A stretch of 64,000 nt of DNA from Lepus europaeus. Lineage: Eukaryota > Chordata > Mammalia > Lagomorpha > Leporidae. A model generated the notes under the pieces. It searched no databases and was not told the DNA's origin. It saw nothing but the letters and a program-made list of their open reading frames with translations. Location: NCBI RefSeq assembly GCF_033115175.1, contig NC_084844.1, forward strand, positions 36,551,885 through 36,615,884, given 5' to 3'. The first letter of the stretch is position 1, and every line of letters begins with the position of its first letter. Positions 62,936-64,000 of the stretch are shown piece by piece. A program made the position numbers and the translations under genes.

Positions 62936-63369
62936 ACATTTTAAGTATTATGCAGCCACATACAGCTCTGGAAAATTGTATTCCTTCCCTCCTCAGGGTT
63001 TGTTGTTGCTGTTTGTTGTTTTATTTGTTTAGTGACTTTACTGGAATGATTTGTGAAGTATGTCATCTTTATTGTGTGGGCACAGTGTGGTAGTCAACTG
63101 ATTGGACAGAGATTTCCTTCAACCAATAAATCTCACTGCTTTGGCTTATGTGTTATATATTACTAGGATATGCCTTCAAAACTTCTGTAGGCAGTTTACA
63201 ACTCTGCTTTATCTTATATTTTCTGCTTGTGCAGAGCTTCAAGGTCACCCAGAGGTGAGAGATAAGGGAGTTTTTAGTCACGTACACTGTTCTGCTTATG
63301 CAGGTGGCCTTCTGGATTCCCAGGAATATGTGAGAGCTTTTCAAAGCTCCTTGTAGACTTCTGTTTTAT
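62936..63369. other. Intronic unique sequence
   Basis: Opposed short open frames at 63102-63356 and 63153-63344 have no recognisable domain. It also holds a (TTG)n-like stretch at 63001-63025. Confidence 0.4.
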
Positions 63370-64000
63370 TTTTAAGATTTATTTATGGTCAGTGCCGAGG
63401 TTCACTAGGCTAATCCTCCGCCTGCGGTGCCGGCACCCCGGGTTCTAGTCCCGGTTGGGGCACCGGATTCTGTCCCTGTTGCTTCTCTTCCAGTCCAGCT
63501 CTCTGCTGTGGCCCGGGAAGGCAGTGGAGGATGACCCAAGTGCTTGGGCCCTGTACCTGCATGGGAGACCAGGAGAAGCACCTGGCTCCTGGCTTTGGAT
63601 CAGTGCAGCACGCCGGCCGTAGTGGCCATTTGGGGGGGTGAACCAACAGAAGGAAGACCTTTCTCTCTGTCTCTCTCTCTCACTGTCTAACTTTGCCTGT
63701 CCAAAAAAAAAAAAAAAAAGATTTATTTATTTGAAAGAGCTACAGAAAGGCAGAGATAACTCCATCCACTGGTTCACTTCCCACCTGGCCACAATAGCAA
63801 GGGCTGAGGCAGCCTAAAACCAGGAACCAGGAGCTTCATCTGGGTCTCCCACATAGGTGGCGGGGTCCCAAACACTGGGGCCATCTTGTTCTGCTCTTCC
63901 CAGGTCATTAGCAGAGAGCTGAATAGAAAGTGGAACAGCTGGGACATGAACCAGTGTGAACATGGGATGCTGGTGTCACAGGTGGTAGCTTAACTTGCTG
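63370..64000 (-). mobile_element. C-repeat SINE split by a young + strand SINE, cut by window edge
   Basis: Its tail (63370-63386) and its GA block, body and partial head (63718-64000) flank the young copy. Confidence 0.9.
63387..63717 (+). mobile_element. Young C-repeat SINE with 13-bp TSD
   Basis: The TSD aagatttatttat lies at 63374-63386 and 63718-63730. It runs from 'ggtcagtgccgaggttcact' to poly(A) after 'tttgcctgtcc'. Confidence 0.96.

Larger units (their letters stand above)
30322..64000 (+). other. USP32: USP32 intron 1 (partial, runs past the right edge)
   Basis: It begins with the GTGAGG donor. I read all + strand frames for the expected exon 2 peptide (starting at the Val-Thr-Asp that follows exon 1) and did not find it. 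The intron is therefore at least 33.6 kb, which fits the long first intron of this gene in other mammals. It carries all the repeats and pseudogenes listed below. Confidence 0.85.

Overview
The window is mammalian nuclear DNA, almost certainly European rabbit (Oryctolagus cuniculus). It is packed with lagomorph-specific tRNA-derived SINEs (C repeats, CSINE): I count about 21 young and 75-80 older copies or fragments, very roughly 40% of the bases. Introns, CpG depletion, poly(A)-tailed retroposons and target-site duplications (TSDs) are all typical of a mammal. There are no operons, CRISPR arrays or bacterial-type genes. Most long open frames here are SINE, L1 or CpG-island shadows and are not listed as genes.

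The one protein gene I can support is USP32 (ubiquitin carboxyl-terminal hydrolase 32), on the + strand. A CpG island of about 1.5 kb (roughly 29.29-30.85 kb) holds the promoter, the 5' UTR and coding exon 1. Exon 1 starts at the ATG at 30264, encodes the USP32 N-terminus MGAKESRIGFLSYEEALRR, and ends at a GT donor at 30322. Everything from 30322 to the right edge appears to be intron 1, over 33.6 kb; I could not find exon 2. Human USP32 lies at 17q23, so rabbit chromosome 19 is the expected location (inference). No neighbouring gene is visible in the 29 kb upstream.

Layout: 0-29 kb is intergenic, dense in C repeats, with old L1, L2, MIR and MLT1-like remnants and a 534-bp near-identical duplication (21151-21684 and 24206-24739). 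28.5-29.27 kb is an ancient L1 with a 5' inversion that abuts the CpG island. 29.03-33.9 kb has no C repeats at all. 33.9-64 kb is intron filled with nested C repeats. It also contains a DBI (acyl-CoA-binding protein) processed pseudogene, a short rabbit L1 with a TSD, an antisense L1M block, a tRNA-Val 5'-half inserted without a poly(A) tail, an MLT1-like LTR, and a retroviral env/LTR-like remnant that looks retroposed (poly(A) plus a 19-bp TSD).

The best candidates for something unusual are the tRNA-Val half retropseudogene (52526-52602), the apparently L1-processed endogenous retrovirus copy (56035-57840), the two upstream ORFs controlling the USP32 start, and the 534-bp duplication, which could also be an assembly artefact. 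Family names are given from memory of consensus sequences. Element ends are accurate to a few bases where a TSD is given and to about 10-20 bases elsewhere.
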